A DNA stretch of 64,000 nt. Origin: Marivita sp. GTDB lineage: Bacteria > Pseudomonadota > Alphaproteobacteria > Rhodobacterales > Rhodobacteraceae. The translations under genes and the position numbers were made by a program. Positions 63,754-64,000 of this stretch are shown here, in pieces (position 1 is the stretch's first letter; each line of letters opens with the position of its first letter). The notes beneath the pieces were generated by a model that saw only the letters and a list, made by a program, of their open reading frames with translations, did no database searches and was not told where the DNA came from. The stretch is from assembly GCF_022763305.1 (NCBI RefSeq), contig NZ_JALEGT010000055.1, forward strand, positions 62,001 through 126,000, read 5' to 3'.

Positions 63754-64000
63754 ATGAAACAGACCCTTCTTGCTGCAGCGCTCGTCGCCCTGCCGCTGGC
63801 CGCGCAGGCCGAACCGGTGGCCTATACGCTGGACAACAGCCACAGCCAGATCCTCTTCTCCTACAACCATCTTGGCTATTCCACGACCTGGGGCATGTTC
63901 TCGGGCTTCGGTGGCGACATCCAGTTCGATCAGGAAGACCCGGCGAATTCCTCGGTCAGCGTGTCGTTCCCGGTGCGCTCCATGTTCACGGGATGGGAAG
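63754..64000 (+). CDS. YceI-family periplasmic protein, cut by the right window edge
   Basis: The 82 visible residues have a signal peptide (MKQTLLAAALVALPLAAQA) followed by EPVAYTLDNSHSQILFSYNHLGYSTTWGMFSGFGGDIQF, the start of the YceI lipocalin-like barrel (the DxxHSxIxF pattern). YceI proteins bind isoprenoid-type lipids in the periplasm; the true ligand is not shown. Probably about 190 residues in full; the rest lies beyond the window. Confidence 0.85.
   Translation, partial: MKQTLLAAALVALPLAAQAEPVAYTLDNSHSQILFSYNHLGYSTTWGMFSGFGGDIQFDQEDPANSSVSVSFPVRSMFTGWE

Overview
This window looks like a chromosomal segment of a marine Rhodobacteraceae bacterium (Roseobacter group, Alphaproteobacteria). 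The evidence is high GC with dense short-gap operons and many ATGA start/stop overlaps, an alphaproteobacterial LexA box (GTTC-N7-GTTC), a gene-transfer-agent type endolysin/holin pair, a clear DMSP lyase DddP, DUF1638 beside a corrinoid protein, and Zwf/Pgl/Pgi as the sugar-catabolic unit. There are no insertion sequences, integrases, CRISPR arrays or rRNA genes. The only RNA gene seen is tRNA-Leu(UAG). No gene-free stretch exceeds 300 bases; the largest gaps are about 295 bases upstream of rpsF and 283 bases between the cyclase-like gene and tig.

Layout. 1-7 kb: a LysR regulator (cut by the left edge) divergent from a fused indolepyruvate ferredoxin oxidoreductase, then an acyltransferase, murI and argC. 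7-21 kb: ccmE, eno, three EamA transporters around a Fur-type regulator, a DUF533 protein, selO, a CBS protein, a GNAT-nucleoside hydrolase pair, the zwf-pgl-pgi operon, a thioesterase and a cupin. 21-26 kb: GTA-type endolysin and holin, ccmF-ccmH and paaG. 26-32 kb: a GNAT, gltA, gltX, comEC and lexA. 32-37 kb: a minus-strand run trpG-trpD / ung-trpC-moaC-moeA that ends next to lexA. 37-45 kb: a divergent polysaccharide deacetylase, DUF1638, a corrinoid protein, an SOS-box radical SAM gene, a homocysteine S-methyltransferase and a hydrolase-OsmC fusion. 45-50 kb: an EEP-family protein, dddP, a haem-dependent N-demethylase family gene, a lytic transglycosylase and two unknown membrane proteins. 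50-55 kb: glnB-glnA under a likely NtrC site, nnrD, tRNA-Leu and a TPR-methyltransferase. 55-64 kb: an anthrax-edema-factor/ExoY-like nucleotidyl cyclase domain protein, tig, a CpdB-type nucleotidase, an enolase-superfamily enzyme, rpsF-rpsR-rplI, a small membrane protein and a YceI protein cut by the right edge.

Connected functions. Carbon flow: zwf-pgl-pgi, eno and gltA, with matching LacI-type half-palindromes in front of eno and zwf. Cytochrome c maturation: ccmE, ccmF and ccmH. Nitrogen: glnB-glnA. One-carbon and sulfur metabolism: corrinoid protein, DUF1638, homocysteine methyltransferase and DddP. SOS: lexA, plus a LexA box in front of the radical SAM gene.

The strongest leads are the cyclase-toxin-like protein at 55.6-56.7 kb and a family of short, nearly perfect palindromes. 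The palindromes usually come in abutting pairs in intergenic DNA; their arms change sequence from copy to copy while staying self-complementary.
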